64,000 bases of DNA from Siphonodentalium dalli (GCA_032622095.1 CP136064.1:273941614-274005613); one strand, 5' to 3'. Shown: positions 20,225 through 32,640, numbered from the stretch's first letter. Made by a program: numbers and translations. Notes: generated by a model from the sequence alone, not told the origin.

Positions 20225-20600
20225 ATTTAAAAGTAGGCCTACACAAGGCCTTAAATTGGTTTCATGCGAAATAACATAAACTTTATAAAAATCTGTAAAA
20301 CAACTATCATCAGTAATTACATGTAAAAATAGATTGATTTCGTTCTTCGTTTCCAGATGATAACTTTAGTTCTACTAAATGGAATAAAATTTGGTATGTA
20401 CATGTAGGTTTACTACCACGAAATGAGGTAAAGTTTTATTTATGGGTCTGGCCGCACATCTTTTTAAGAGTTACGGCCCTTTGTGGAAATTTGTGCTAAA
20501 TTTTTGTTTCCAGATGATAACTTCACTTAAAGTTAACTGATTGGAATGAAATTTGGCTTTCATGCAGTTTCACAACCATAAAATTATTTTCACACGCATT
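20225..20600 (+). repeat. Dispersed repeat (copies 44680 and 45848) holding an uninterrupted reference site
   Basis: Contains TCATCAGTAATTACATGTAA, GATTTCGTTCTTCGTTTC and GGAATAAAATTTGGTATG (20381-20398), followed by TACATGTAGGTTTACTACC. In the copy at 45848 a 1.7-kb element splits this last run exactly after GGTATG, so 20391-20405 is its empty site. Confidence 0.85.
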
Positions 20601-21180
20601 CGCGCTATGGATCATGAATGCAGGACGTTGGTTGATCAAAATTACGTCATGTGACGTCGTGCGCAGACACCTACTTTCTTGCATAGTGTGTAGATGCAAC
20701 AAACTACAAAAATACTGTTGGAAATGGGTGCTAAATGCTCCTTTAATCTGCCAGTTGACGCAGTTGAGTGTAAATATAAGTAATGGATGTTGATTTTGTT
20801 ACATTCACGTTCCACAAAAATGTCAGACCAACTTGCAGCCATACTCTATAGAATGCATATAGCAAATCACACATCCATTTCTTAATAGGTTAAGTTCGAT
20901 TTTGGGTTCTGTCCAACCATTTTTACAAGAGTTACGGGCCTTATTTGACTTTAAATATGGGTTTTCTTGGTTTCAGGATGATACATTAGGTATGGAGGTT
21001 TACAGCCGTAGAATACAGGTCGAGTTCTATTTTGGGTCCTGTCTGCCCATTATTACCAGAGTTGACGTCCCTTTTCAACTTTGAAATTGGGATAATCTTG
21101 GTTTCCGGATGATAACTTCAGTTAATTTTGACTGAATTGAAAGAAATTTACTATGGAGGCTTACAACCATAAACTAGAGG
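20335..21180 (+). repeat. Degenerate tandem repeat around GTTTCCAGATGATAACTTCA
   Basis: The phrase TTTCC(A/G)GATGATAACTT recurs near 20350, 20508 and 21100, with related GGTTTCAGGATGATACATTA at 20969. Each is followed by GGAATGAAATTTGG-like words and GGGTCTGGCCG/GGGTCCTGTCTG. Old and diverged. No coding evidence. Confidence 0.55.
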
Positions 21181-22104
21181 TTCAGTTTTGCTTTGTAAAA
21201 ATGTTGAAAACCAATTGTGACCTATAAACTTGATTTATATATACCTAAGAATGTAATTCTTAAAAAATTTAATTTTTTTTAATTGGCTGAATAATTAATT
21301 ATTACTGTCTCTCTAAATTGCTGAATCATTTGAATTTGATAGACAAAAATCCAATATCAAACAAGTTAGTGTTTCAATGTTGTCTCTTCTTTTTCCAAGT
21401 CTGTTATTCCACACACTAATTACTGAATAAAAAGCAAAATATGTTTCATTAAAATTAGCCTGGAACTCTGAATACATTTTGATGAGCGAGGAAACAAATA
21501 ATACATTACCTGGCCATGTTATGCTACTGCTCATACCCAAATCAGTGAGAAAAAATATTAATACATACCTGATCATGTTATATCCAAATCCTCAAATCAA
21601 ATCTACGGCTACACTCAACTAAACTTGAATTTTTCTCTCAACTCAAAATCTGTGTTATACCCAACATTACTCAGTTAGAGACAAGCCGTAAATATTTACA
21701 TACAGACTTTCTAATTGCTGTGGAGTAATTCAGCTCTTTTCACGCGGCCTTTCTATCGAATGTCAATACTTTCTTCAATTCCTGTTGATTCATTCATAAC
21801 CAGTGGCCTATTTAAACCGGCATTGTTGTTATTTAAAATGGAATATTGATCAAATTAACCCATTCAATGCATGGCTTCACCCATTCAGTACTAAAAGGTA
21901 TCCATTGGAATGATCCGTTATTTATTTGAAGAAAATATAAGCAGAGTAACACTCATTTCCATTATTTCATTTGTAGGATTGTTCAGACTATATTGTTCAT
22001 GATACATCCTTGCTGAATTACATGTATTAGTTTGATAAACCATGTGCGCTTGTTTGTTGTGTTAATGTGGCACACTCATTTTTTTTTATCAAATTTTTTT
22101 CTCA
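21181..22104. other. No supported feature; possible H-family remnant at 21855-21990
   Basis: TTAACCCATTCAATGCATGG and CCATTGGAATGATC-TTATTT resemble the H copy at 59430. An 87-residue minus-strand ORF (21313-21576) has no convincing domain. Confidence 0.35.
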
Positions 22105-22333
22105 TTAAAGACCCTGTGCCAGTGTATTAACTTATATATGCGAGTCTCCCACAGAGCGCCTAGCATATATAAAAGAATATACCGGCTTACAAGGTCAATG
22201 TAAATAGTGTATATAAGGCCAATGTATTCTCTTAAATATGCGAGGCACCCTATGGTCACTCGCATGAATAAGAGAATGCATTGGCACAGGGTTTTCACAA
22301 AATTTCAGGAAGCTCCCATCATGGAAGGGTTAA
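22105..22333. mobile_element. B1-family element, left terminal arm deleted
   Basis: The left end reads TTAAAGACCCTGTGCCAGTG directly into hairpin 1. The right end is complete (AGCTCCCATCATGGAAGGG, TTAA at 22330-22333). Confidence 0.75.
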
Positions 22334-22574
22334 AAACAAATCTTTTGCTCATTTTTATTTCTTCGGATTTTAATTATTTTAACACCCCAGGAATTTGTTA
22401 CTTTGTTGTGGAGTTGGTATGAAGAAAACTTGCCTAACAGCACCTGATGATGCTTGTCTAATGTAGGTGTATTTGTTATCTACATTAATATTTATGATCA
22501 AGGGTATAAAACTGAAACATTGACAATGGAATGGTCTATTATTCTTCTGGAGTGATTTTCAGGCAATGAATGTA

Positions 22575-22823
22575 CAGTAATGCCCTAAGTAATCGACCCC
22601 TTAACCAACCACAGCAGAATTATGGGTAACTTTTCAGGATTTAGTCGGAAATATGGCTTGTTGCCATTCATCGGAAAGCTTGCTTTTTGCCATTCATCAG
22701 AAAGCTCTCGGGAGAGCTTTCCAATTTCCAATGAATGGCAACAAGCCATATTTCCGACTAAATCCTAAAAAGTTACCCATAATTCTGCTGTGGTTAAGGG
22801 GTCGATTACTTAGGACATTATTG
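22575..22823. mobile_element. A-family hairpin MITE, copy A3
   Basis: Flanked by TA. Both arms carry the private variant GACCCCTTAACC. The left arm has a CAAC duplication and a partial repeat of TTGCCATTCATC-GAAAGCT near the loop. Confidence 0.9.
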
Positions 22824-22978
22824 TAGGCGACACACGCAAGAAGATATTACAGTGCAGAAGGATGCGTATCCATTGGTGGGATGTTCATATAATATCTGAA
22901 CATTCCCTATGAACATTTCGCTATTGAGTATTTTGTAAAAATGGGCCATCCTCCTTGTGAATATATAAACCATGCTGC

Positions 22979-23266
22979 TTAAAGGGGGACTGTACCCTAA
23001 ATTCGGCCATTTATGGGACCATCTCCTTTTATACTCAATAGAAAATATGTAAGAAATGAATGAATTTGAGCCATGGATTAGTGCAAAATACACTTGTGTG
23101 CTCTATGTACGATACAAATAACATGGTAATTATAATGGAAATGAATTTATGACTTTTGTATCGTTCATAGAGCACAGGAGTGTATTTTGCACTCATCCAT
23201 GGCTCAAATTCATTCATTTGTTGCATATATTCTGTTGAGTATAAAAGGAGAACAGAACCCCTTTAA
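22979..23266. mobile_element. G-family hairpin MITE
   Basis: TTAAAGGGGGACTGTACCCT at the left; AACAGAACCCCTTTAA at the right. Inner arms TATACTCAATAGAAAATATG through ATGGTAATTATAATG pair over about 100 bp. Confidence 0.8.
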
Positions 23267-23267
23267 A

Positions 23268-23695
23268 TTAACCCTTTCTACACTAAACACTCATTGATTA
23301 GTAGTTATCCCTTAGGAAATGTTCAGATAATAAGTTTAACCCTTTCTACACTAAGCACTCATTGGTGAGTAGTTATCCCATAGGAAAGTTCAGATAATAA
23401 CTTTAACCCTTTAAATTAACCCTTTCTACACTAAGCACTGATTGGTGAGTAGTTTTATCCCTTAGGAAATGTTCAGATAATAAGTTTAACCCTTTCTACA
23501 CTAAGCACTCATTGGTGAGTAGTTATCCTATAGGAAATGTTCAGAAAATAAGTTTAACCCTTTCTACACTAAGCACTCATTGGTGAGTAGTTATCCTATA
23601 GGAAATGTTCAGATAATAAGTTTAACCCTTTCTACACTAAGCACTCATTGGTGAGTAGTTATCCTGTAGGAAATGTTCAGAAAATAAGTTCAACA
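23268..23695. repeat. 68-bp minisatellite derived from a transposon end, six units
   Basis: Unit starts at 23268, 23336, 23416, 23486, 23554 and 23622. Each has TTAACCCTTTCTACACTAAG, CACTCATTGGTGAGTAGTTA and GGAAATGTTCAGATAATAAG. One junction carries an extra CTTTAACCCTTTAAA (23402-23416). Confidence 0.95.
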
Positions 23696-23923
23696 AACAA
23701 ACAAGCATATAGTTGGTTGAACTTATTATAGGAACATTCACCTCAATAAATCAATAATTAGTACTACTCCTGTACTTATAGACCATTCCAATGTATATTT
23801 TATAACAGTCTGAGTAAACTCATACCTAAATATTCATTACATATTTCAAATATAGAGTCGACGTTCACCCAGACTGATTTTATAACTGAGTAGGAGAATC
23901 CATTTAGTACAGAAAGGGATTAA
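23268..23923. mobile_element. H-family TTAA element with tandemly amplified left end
   Basis: Left end TTAACCCTTTCTACACTAA (23268) and right end TAGTACAGAAAGGGATTAA are complementary. The left 68 bp are repeated six times before the unique interior begins at about 23696. Confidence 0.8.
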
Positions 23924-24014
23924 ACCATAAAATTCAGGATGACCACCAATAATGGGGGTGGGGCCAAGCCAATTCTTCACAGAAGAAACTGAAGCAGGTC
24001 AACACACTCCCATA

Positions 24015-24832
24015 AATTCAAAGGTGGACACCCTCACACGCTCCCCCCCCCCCCCCACAAAGGTGGACACCCTCACACGCCCCCCCCCCCACAAAGGTGG
24101 ACACCCTCACACGCCCCCCCCCCCCACAAACGAGGTGGACACCCTCACACGCTCCCCCACAAAGGTGGACACCCTCACACGCTCCCCCACAAACGAGTTG
24201 GACACCCTCACACGCTCCCCCCACAAAGGTGGACACCCTCATACGCTCCCCCCACAAACGAGGTGGACACCCTCACACGCTCCCCCCACAAAGGTGGACA
24301 CCCTCACACGCTCCCCCCACAAGGTGGACACCCTCACACGCTCCCCCCACAAACGAGGTGGACACCCTCACACGCTCCCCCCCCCCACAAACAAGGTGGA
24401 CACCCTCACACGCTCCCCCCCCCCACAAACAAGGTGGACACCCTCACACGCTCCCCCCACAAACAAGGTGGACACCATCACACGCTCCCCCCACAAACGG
24501 TGGACACCCTCACACGCTCCCCCCACAAACGGTTGACACCCTCACACGCTCCCCCCACAAACGGTGGACACCCTCACACGCCCCCCCCCCCACAAACGGT
24601 GGACACCCTCACACGCTCCCCCCCACAAACGGTGGACACCCTCACACGCTCCCCCCAACAAGGTGGACACGCTCCCCCCACAAGGTGGACACCCTCACAC
24701 GGTCCCCCCACAAACGGTAGACACCCTCACACGCCCCCCCCCCACAAGGTGGACACCCTCACACGCTCCCCCCACAAGGTGGACACGCTCCCCCACAAGG
24801 TGGACACCCTCACACGCTCCCCCACAAACGGC
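24015..24832. repeat. C-rich 26-34-bp minisatellite, about 25 units
   Basis: Unit core AGGTGGACACCCTCACACGC + TCCCCCC(C)nACAAA. The length varies through the C run. Long ORFs with DTLTRSP repeats in all three plus frames are by-products. The nearly G-free C tracts could form i-motif/G4 structures. Confidence 0.95.
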
Positions 24833-25362
24833 CACAAAAGTTACAAATCCATATCTACCCTCCTTATGATGATAACGTAGATATATGCTTCCAAAGGTCC
24901 TTGCATGTCATGTGTGTAATTATTAGAAAGTATAAGCATGACAGAACCATGCACCAGGCTTAAATTAAACCATTGAATGGCATGACCGCCTTCAATAAAC
25001 ATTACTAAAGCACACCGATGTCAGAGGACTCGAGTTTTCATTGTATTGAAGAACTTAATTAAAGCAGGGCGTTCTAATAATATAATAAATGAATTATATA
25101 GCTTCTTTCTGCTCCGGTCATGATTTTAATTCTATTCAGAGAATGGAATGCCTGAATACATAACGGGGTTTTGCTTGAAGTTATTTACCATGCACTTTGA
25201 TGTATTTCCACGCAGTGTGTCCATGCTTCAGATAGGAATCATGGCCTTTGAGGAGGATAGGATAATTTTATTTACAATGTATATATACACATGGAAAGTA
25301 CAATTACAAATAAATATAATATCAATGGACTATACATGTACATTATACAATATACATTTGTA
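24833..25362. other. No feature recognised
   Basis: Unique-looking AT-rich sequence. A 72-residue plus ORF at 25148 has no identifiable domain. Confidence 0.45.
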
Positions 25363-25575
25363 TTAAAGGTACTCAATCCGATCAGACGCTCTTAAATTAC
25401 TATTTCTTTGGTTTCGGGGGTAAAAAATATTTGATTCGAGTCGAGGAACACACCCTTAAAAGATTGATCAGATATTGATTTTTGATGTTTGTTATATCAA
25501 TTGTTTGTGGGCCAGAATCACGAGGTCAAATGGACGGTCTTGCAGATAAAGATGGATAACTCTAAAATCAAGTGG
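25363..25575 (+). mobile_element. D-family element, partial
   Basis: TTAAAGGTACTCAATCCGAT start, then AAATTACTATTTCTTTGG and TTGATTCGAGTCGAGGAACA. It runs through GATAAAGATGGATAACTCTA, after which similarity fades. No right inverted end. Confidence 0.75.
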
Positions 25576-25648
25576 TTATATATGTATATTGTTATGGGTG
25601 ATATAATCATGACTGACTGTCTTCCTATCACCACTATACATGTACATA

Positions 25649-25874
25649 CAGTAATGCCCTAAATAATCGACTCCTTAACCACAGAAGAATTATGGGTAAC
25701 TTTTCATGATTTATTCGGAAATATGGCTTGTTGCCATTCATCGGAAAGCTCTCACAGAGCTTTCCAAGTGAGAGCTTTCCAATGAATGGCAACAAGCCAT
25801 ATTTCTGACTAAATCCTGAAAAGTTACCCATAATTCTTCTGTGGTTAAGGAGTTGATTATTTAGGTCATAACTG
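25649..25874. mobile_element. A-family hairpin MITE, copy A4
   Basis: TA flanks. Both arms carry CACAGAAGAATTATGGG where other copies have CACAGCAGAATTATGGG. Confidence 0.9.
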
Positions 25875-25929
25875 TACACCCTACTATCTTGTACTCCCCA
25901 TTACCCCTTGAAATCTGGAATACGACATG

Positions 25930-26537
25930 GAATCCAGGACAAGCCTGAGTTTAGTGTGCCTATCATTTAGAATGAGGTCTCCAGAGGGTGAATTTAGTGA
26001 CGCTATCCAGTACAGTGGCAGTAAAACAGTCTAGCCTGACTATGCCACCCCCTCGAATATACAATACAATATTTGTCAAATGTATTATGTATTAATATGT
26101 GTATATTGAAATAAAATATCCTATCCGATCCTATCCTATCCAGTGGGCTAGCATATCACCAAATTCACCCTCTTGGGACCTCATTCTACATGGCCTCATC
26201 TGCTATGGAGAAATATAGACTCAGGTTTAAGTTCCCAAATGATGAATATTGTGATGTGCACCCATTGTGAAGATAGATTTAATATGCAATGTATCGTCTG
26301 CAATTTGGGGATATAGAGAAACTAAACTAAAACAGAAATAGAATCTAAGTTTCTATAGAAATATGATAATAAAGAAACTTTCCAGAGAAGATGAGGCTTA
26401 AGCAGAATGAGGTCCCCATAGGGTGAATTTAGTGATGCTAGCCTGATGTGCGGGATAGCATCACTTTATTCACCCTCTGAGGACCTCATTCTGCAAATGA
26501 CAGGCAATATATATATAATCAGGCTTGATCCAGGATC
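25930..26537. mobile_element. C-family foldback element, copy 4, with a retroelement insertion
   Basis: Left arm AATCCAGGACAAGCCTGAGT; right arm ATCAGGCTTGATCCAGGATC. Hairpin 1 (25973-26188) is split by a 124-bp insertion. Hairpin 2 lies at 26401-26497. Confidence 0.8.
26012..26135 (+). mobile_element. Short retroelement 3' tail with 9-bp target duplication
   Basis: CTATCCAGT flanks the insert at 26003-26011 and 26136-26144. The insert ends with AATAAAATATCCTATCC-GATCCTATC, a short tandem tail typical of 5'-truncated LINE or SINE copies. No ORF. The host hairpin sequence is continuous once it is removed. Confidence 0.7.
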
Positions 26538-26689
26538 CAGTTTAAGAATTTAACAATGAGGAATATAGTAATTATTTTGGAGAAAAACAACATTGTGTGA
26601 AATTAATTTTAACCAATATAACCACAGGTCCCCTGGTGAGACAACCCCACCACGAGTATGTACCACGTATTCGATGGGTGTACCTAAAA

Positions 26690-27000
26690 CGCTGACTATG
26701 AGAGTGAGAAACGATAAACATTTTACATGTTTTTACATAAAAACTAGCTGGAACGTGTTTTAGAAACGAGAAATCGGCGGAAATTCAGCTTCATATTTTG
26801 ATTTAAAATTCGAGCTTGGCGGTTCGGTGGTCGGTCATCTAAAAGTAAAAAGTTCTCCGTATATAATGTTCAAAACCGCCACGCTCGACTATGAGAGTGA
26901 TAAATGATAATCATTCAACATGTTTCGAATAAAAAAACTTGTTACAACTGGTGTTTAAAAAGAGAAATCGGCCAAAAATCGACAAGAAATCTGCTTAAAA
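26690..27000 (+). repeat. Two degenerate direct units of about 194 bp
   Basis: GACTATGAGAGTGA-AAA, CAACATGTTT-like words and GAGAAATCGGC recur at 26692 and 26886, with a GAGCTTGGCGGTTCGGTGG stretch between. Confidence 0.55.
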
Positions 27001-27079
27001 AGGCGCGATTTTTGATTTTGTGACCAGCCGACCAATCGGGGACGTACATTAATGCCAATATTGTCGATTGATATACGAA

Positions 27080-27255
27080 AATGGGCCATATAGTAGAGTC
27101 GCTTATGTACTTTCGTGGGAATTTTTGAACAAATGTAGAGACTATAATATTATGATAGTATATCACTTAGTTTGTCGGAAAAAGTTTGTTAGACTTCATA
27201 GGTCCGCGACTGGAGAGAATTATGACGTCACAAAGATGACGTCATTATCAGTTCA
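27080..27255 (+). repeat. I-family dispersed repeat (inverted copy 36548-36722)
   Basis: TAGTAGAGTCGCTTATGT, TTCGTGGGAA, TTTGTTAGAC and GACGTCACAAAGATG occur in the same order in the complement of 36548-36722. Confidence 0.7.
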
Positions 27256-30200
27256 GTTCAGATATAGGGTTGTCCTAAGAACTGTTGAATTCTGCGTATA
27301 TTTCTTGATTGTTATACATTTTTTTCAGTTAGGGCAATTCATCAATAGTTGTTCTCAAAGTACAGTACCCAAATTCACGGGAAAATATTATTCCAGTCAA
27401 GGATGGCTGCCAAAATGGCACCAGAAAATCAAAACATTTGCGATTTTCAAGAATATCATGTAAATGACCTTCCGTTTGGTAGCGACTGCGAATTGTGACA
27501 ATTCTGTGTTTAATTATTGCTTGAGCAAAGTAGTGCTGCCATTGTATGGTACAAAACATGTTCGATCTGTCAAAAATCCACTTTAGAAAACCGAATTATA
27601 GCATCTTGTCAAATATCAATTCCGATATTGTAGCAATAGATTTAAAGAAATGAGCGGAATTCAGTGATGGGAACGAAATATTCGTGCCACATACGGAATT
27701 ATTGTCACACTTCAACAGAACTCTTCAGGTTCATCCAAGATGTCTACCAAAATGGCATTCAAAATACAAAAGTCAGTTTTCGCTAGAACATCAAATATTG
27801 CCCTGTCATTCCATCATGGGAATTAGGTTATCGGCTAATTTTAAGTAAATGAGCATAGCTTTAATTTCTTATACAAATTGGCGATATAAGTGTGGAGGCT
27901 GTTGAAGCAACTAAAATTAGAAAGTATCATAGACCGCCATCTTAGAGTGACAAGTATTACCATCCCAAAGTCTAGCATGTAAGACAGAGTACTAATTGAG
28001 AAATATTGGTGGATACCATATCAAATGACAACAGATGATGCAGATAAGTATTGGTTTTAATTCTGGTTATGACATATCAGAAAATGCATATATTGTATCA
28101 TATAAGGTAGCAATACACAATTGTTTATTGTGATAGCTATGAAGTGGGATTGTACTTCTCAGCTATACCATGAATCTTGGCAAGCAAGAAACAACACCTT
28201 GTTTATTAACACAAACAATAGTAAAATTAATTATAAGGCTGTCACTTTGCCTGCTTGTCTCACTGTTAGTTGCATTGTAACCTTTAATTAAATTTGCACG
28301 CTAACACCATTTGAACCTCAATTAGCTGAACTTAGCAGGTTTCAATCGTATTGATAATCATGGTAGATCATAATAGAATAGACCCCCATATGTGGGTAAT
28401 ATATCCGTATAAGGGGTAGCGTCCCATATCAAACTTAAAGTGGTAAATTGTGAATAACAGGCTCTGAGATATGGATGATGGTATTCAACAAAGTGGCACA
28501 ACCAATTTCATAGCATATGTGGAATTTTGAGAAATTTCTATATATAAGTTATCGACCTCCCAGGGCATGTTCATTCAGTTCATATGAACATTATCATACA
28601 CCAGGCTAGATCCCCGAAAACAGGCGAAGTGATGTGTCTGGTTCTTGGCTTTCCTCTTGTTCGGTTAATTGGTGGTGGCCACACAAAGTGATTCGCCCAA
28701 TATACGAAAGGTGTCTTGGTATGAACACAGTAGGCTAGTATGGACCATTGGTAGTATAAAGCAAACTAATAGCCCATATTGATTTCTATGATTTTTGCAT
28801 GTCAATAGTTTAGTGAGGTAATGCATTGCTTTTGTACATGAAAGTGGTTCTTGGCAATGGTTATTTATCGCGCTGCCGGTTGCACGTGATTAGTGATTAT
28901 TTTGAAGTTTATAGAAATCAACAGGGACTTCGCAACTGCTCTGAATATCTAACCCTGCAGCTTAATGTGAATGGTAAACGAGCCATAAATAGACAGGCGA
29001 TACTTATTTTAATACTAATTCCCGCGTTTTGATGAACCCGTTTCCCACATGGTGAAGAATCCATTGGTAGTGATGTCTTCTGGTGTCATGTCATCAGTTT
29101 GATTTATTATGTTCATTGTCCAATATACTCTGGAATCCAGGCTCTGAATACTGAATGAAATTATGGGGGAACGCAGTCCACTAACTTTTTACAACATAAT
29201 GTGAAGTAATAGTTGGAGTTAATAACAGCTCGTGACGTGCCATGTTGATTCTGGTTAGAACGCTATCATGAACTAAAGGAAATGCGGAAATGAAGGAAGT
29301 TGAATTAGCACGTGTAACTACGGAGGCGGCCATGATTCACTATAATAATGGCATCTTTCAGATCATATTATATAGGCCGATCCATATATATCCTAATGCC
29401 TCAAACTGTTCTAATTCTATTCGACTAGGAGTTATCACATCAGTCTGGCTATATCCCATAAATTGTATATATCATGCTGCATTCGTGTATCATGATAATC
29501 TACCCCAACTAAATGGCATATATAGATTAACTTCAGCAGAACACGGTCATGGTGAAGCTACGAAGAGCTCCAAACATTTGCACGTGGTACGCAATCCAGT
29601 TGATCAGATAGACCTTAGTTTATACAATATGTATTCCTTGAATAATACAACAACAATAAGTATACGTTTAAATCGTGGATCGGATTCGACATCCACTGTG
29701 CAGGCTTGTGTGAGTCATTTCCGGGAATAATTTATATTCACACCACCTAACGAGAGTGTTATGGTCCAGATACACATTAGCGCTACGTGTATATGAGACA
29801 AACTAATTATATACATAAATGTAGTGATACATAAATATGCTAATATCGCTGTAATACAAGTAAATATCACGATCCCATCTTGGTTGTCATAGTATTGTAC
29901 ATGTGGAAATGTACTGGTACTTAGTATGAACTGATGATAAGAAGCAGTTTAAGCATGAGGCAATCGTCAAGATTTCTTCCTAAGCATATGTGTTTGTTAG
30001 AATGGTAGAAGGGAGTGTCTGATCATTTTGTGCCGATTTTCCATTCCAATCACCCATACAAGGATTAATTTTACGAAGACTTATGAATATTATGTCAGAA
30101 AACGTCCATGTAACTCCGACAGACTATCCAACCTCGTTCATCTACCAAGCATATACCGCCGGTATGGAAATGGAAAAGAATAAAGTATGGTTATAAGTTA

Positions 30201-31430
30201 TGGACGAGGTCCCGGGCGATCTCCTGGTTTATATTTTCAATTTCAGGCTTCAAAAGCCAGCCACTGTTAGCTATATACAGTAATCTGATTGGGTCCGTCG
30301 CTTGACCTTTAAGTGTACAAGTAGATATAGTCAATCTTTATCGATATGCAAGAACGTATGGCGATCACATGCACCACTTGAGCGTTGGTAGCTGATAGCG
30401 CCTGAACATGGCAACTTCACAATTCTCTCCACATACCATGTTGGTATCTATGAAAAAAAAAAATATAATATCATAATCTTTTTTGGCACAAGTCCATATA
30501 CTTAACGTGCTTGAACATATATTTCGGTTTTATATAGTCAATGGTATGTTCTTATCGAAAGTCCATGTATGATAATGATATGCATATATTTCATTCTTAC
30601 ACGCTGGAATATATTGCGGAAATATGTGTATTTTAATGTTAAATTTCGACATTTCCGCCACATTGGCGGCCATCTCGATTATAATGAGATATTAATAACT
30701 CCGGCTTATCTAAATCGGAATCCATTCATTAATACATCTAACACCGAGATATCGTTCTCCCGTGATGGACATGTTATTTGACGTATACTTTTGTTTGGCG
30801 AATTTTCACGATGCTTATTTGGACAATAATTGTCATATGAACTCGCATTTTGAGTCATTTTGGTATGAAAACTAATAGGAATGTGTCATAACATGGTGAT
30901 TATTTATTTGGAAGATGAAAATTAGTCTAATACATTCACCTTCTACATGACAAAAACGTAATAGGGAAAAGAGGGTAAAATTTGCGTATTATCGTATTTT
31001 GGCCGCCATCTTGGAAGCCATCTTAGATTAAGTTAACAGTTTCTGGATCAAATTAGATCTAAATACGTTATGTAATGATCCTAGTCATTTCCACCACGGA
31101 TTAGTTCTAAATTTCTATGAGGAAATAGTTAGAAAATAAAAAGGTATATTTTGGCGAAAATTCTTACCACTTCCTTTAAATCATCGCATTTGAAGAAGAC
31201 AATCAAGGTTATGATCCTAGAAATAAACTAATATGATGCCTAAGTGGTTTGTTATCAAGACTGAAGAGAAGTATATTCCCTAATCGTCACCAGTTCGATA
31301 CAATCGGAAATAATGTAGGCAACATGTATGGAAAACCATCAATTTTCCCACTTCCGGTCGCCATTTTGGCGGCCATCTTTGATCGAGATGAAATTTTGTT
31401 ATATACAATTAATATGATTACGTCAATACG
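27256..31430. other. Diffuse old sequence with scattered GGCGGCCATCTTG motifs
   Basis: Motifs like ATGGCTGCCAAAATGGC (27403), AAGATGTCTACCAAAATGGC (27737), GGCGGCCATCTCG (30664), GGCCGCCATCTTGG (31000) and GGCGGCCATCTTTG (31370) recur about every 330-350 bp with weak similarity between. This is consistent with a very degenerate tandem or with transposon ends. A 146-residue plus ORF (29290-29730) shows no known domain. Confidence 0.35.
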
Positions 31431-31539
31431 TATGGACAACCCAAAACACGTACGTCCATCTATAAAATGATAAATGTATGTTTCATAGGAGTACCTGTAT
31501 TTCTAGCCAACTTGGGATATATACGATCACGCCAGTACG

Positions 31540-31680
31540 TATGGACCGTAGGACGGCGACATGTCACTCTGTGTCCAAAGGTTCGCTATTCCCAAGGTTC
31601 ATTATACCGAAGTTTCGCCATTCCCAAGGTTCTCTATATTCCTCGATATTCAGAAGGATTTTATAACTTGTTATTTTGAA
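31540..31680 (+). repeat. Short repeats of (T/C)CCCAAGGTTC type, mirrored at 32015-32110
   Basis: Words such as GGTTCGCTATTCCCAAGG and TTCGCCATTCCCAAGG alternate. Complementary AATAGCGAACCTTCG and CTTTGGAATATGGAACC lie at 32015-32110, around the D copy at 31750. Confidence 0.55.
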
Positions 31681-31749
31681 GTTTCATTTTATATTCTAAA
31701 GTTTTGAGAGGGTTCTTTATCATAAGACTCTTTTAATGAAGGAAATAAC

Positions 31750-31990
31750 TTAAAGGTACTCAATCCGATAAGACGCTGCTAAATAACTCTTTCTTTGGAT
31801 TCGGTGGGGAAAAAAATATTTGATTAGTGTCGAGGAACCCACCCATCAAAGTTCAGAGTAATTAGATATCGATCTTTGCAGTTTGATAGTTTTATTGTTT
31901 CTGGGCCTGATCGTGCCATAAGGACGAGGTCAAACGGGCGGTCTTCCAGATAAAGATGGATAACTGTAAAATCGTGGTAATAATAATTAC
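31750..31990 (+). mobile_element. D-family element, partial
   Basis: TTAAAGGTACTCAATCCGAT start, GTGTCGAGGAACCCACCC, then GATAAAGATGGATAACTGTA. Right inverted end absent. Confidence 0.75.
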
Positions 31991-32222
31991 TTGGTATTAG
32001 AGTTGTCCACCTTTTCTGGTTAAATACGCCCAGAATAGCAAACCTTCAGAATAGCGAACCTTCGATGTCTGACTAAGAACCTTTGGAATATGGAACCTTC
32101 GAAATAATGAACGCGATCCTGTATGAAGAGCCCATGACACGTCCATCAATAAATGAATACATGTCTCATGGGACTGTTTATATATACACATATAAGACTG
32201 GATTAAAGTTGAGACCAACGCG

Positions 32223-32345
32223 TCTTTGTTAATTTTGGTGCCCAGATTTCAACGAAATTTGGTGTGGTGACTCAGGGTTCCCTGGCAGAGTGTATAATGG
32301 CGTTAGTTTTTCTAAATTTTGATTTAAACAAATTTAAATGAATAC
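32223..32345 (+). repeat. Dispersed repeat, copy 2 of 3
   Basis: AAATTTGGTGTGGTGACTCA, GGTTCCCTGGCAGAG and TAATGGCGTTAGTTTTTCTA match 63815-63960 and the complement of 1760-1975. Confidence 0.65.
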
Positions 32346-32640
32346 AAAAAATATGAACATATGTGAATATTTAGGTACAAATAAACCTATTTGCACGAGA
32401 ATATGTCGCAGCACCAGATATAGAGGAATGTGGGCCACAGTTAGACATGTGTCAGAGTGAGATATTGCCTCTAACATTTCTCTAATTTCCAGACCAATAT
32501 TCATGGCGCCAGTCAAGCGATATTAACCATATAGCACATTTTACTATATTTCTTCAAAATGCAATCATCAGGTGAAGGTTGAATCTGGTCAAGCGACCAA
32601 TTTTCAAGGCAAAATTATTTTAATTTAATTATTGCAATTT

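Larger units (their letters stand above)
17821..20400. repeat. Segmental duplicate of 43290-44820, copy 1
   Basis: Collinear blocks: TTTTAAGACCTGCCATAGAG; CCACAGATTCCTGAAACATG; the B1 element (18363 versus 43499); AATAAGCCACCT; the transmembrane exon (20189 versus 44160); and TAAAAATAGATTGATTTCGT (20325 versus 44769). Copy 1 carries extra insertions, the B2 element at 17966 and the MITE at 18432. Confidence 0.8.

Noticed and set aside
21313-21576. Minus ORF with FAFYSVISVWNNRLGK, considered as a LINE C-terminus
   Set aside because: Resembles the R.V..WN.LP tail of LINE proteins only loosely, and no reverse transcriptase residues precede it.
23952-24880. Three overlapping 190-207-residue ORFs (DTLTRSP repeats)
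   Set aside because: C-rich minisatellite with variable unit length; all three plus frames open by composition.
29290-29730. 146-residue ORF, the longest outside clear repeats
   Set aside because: No domain, signal peptide, splice context or composition that separates it from chance. Kept only as a note.
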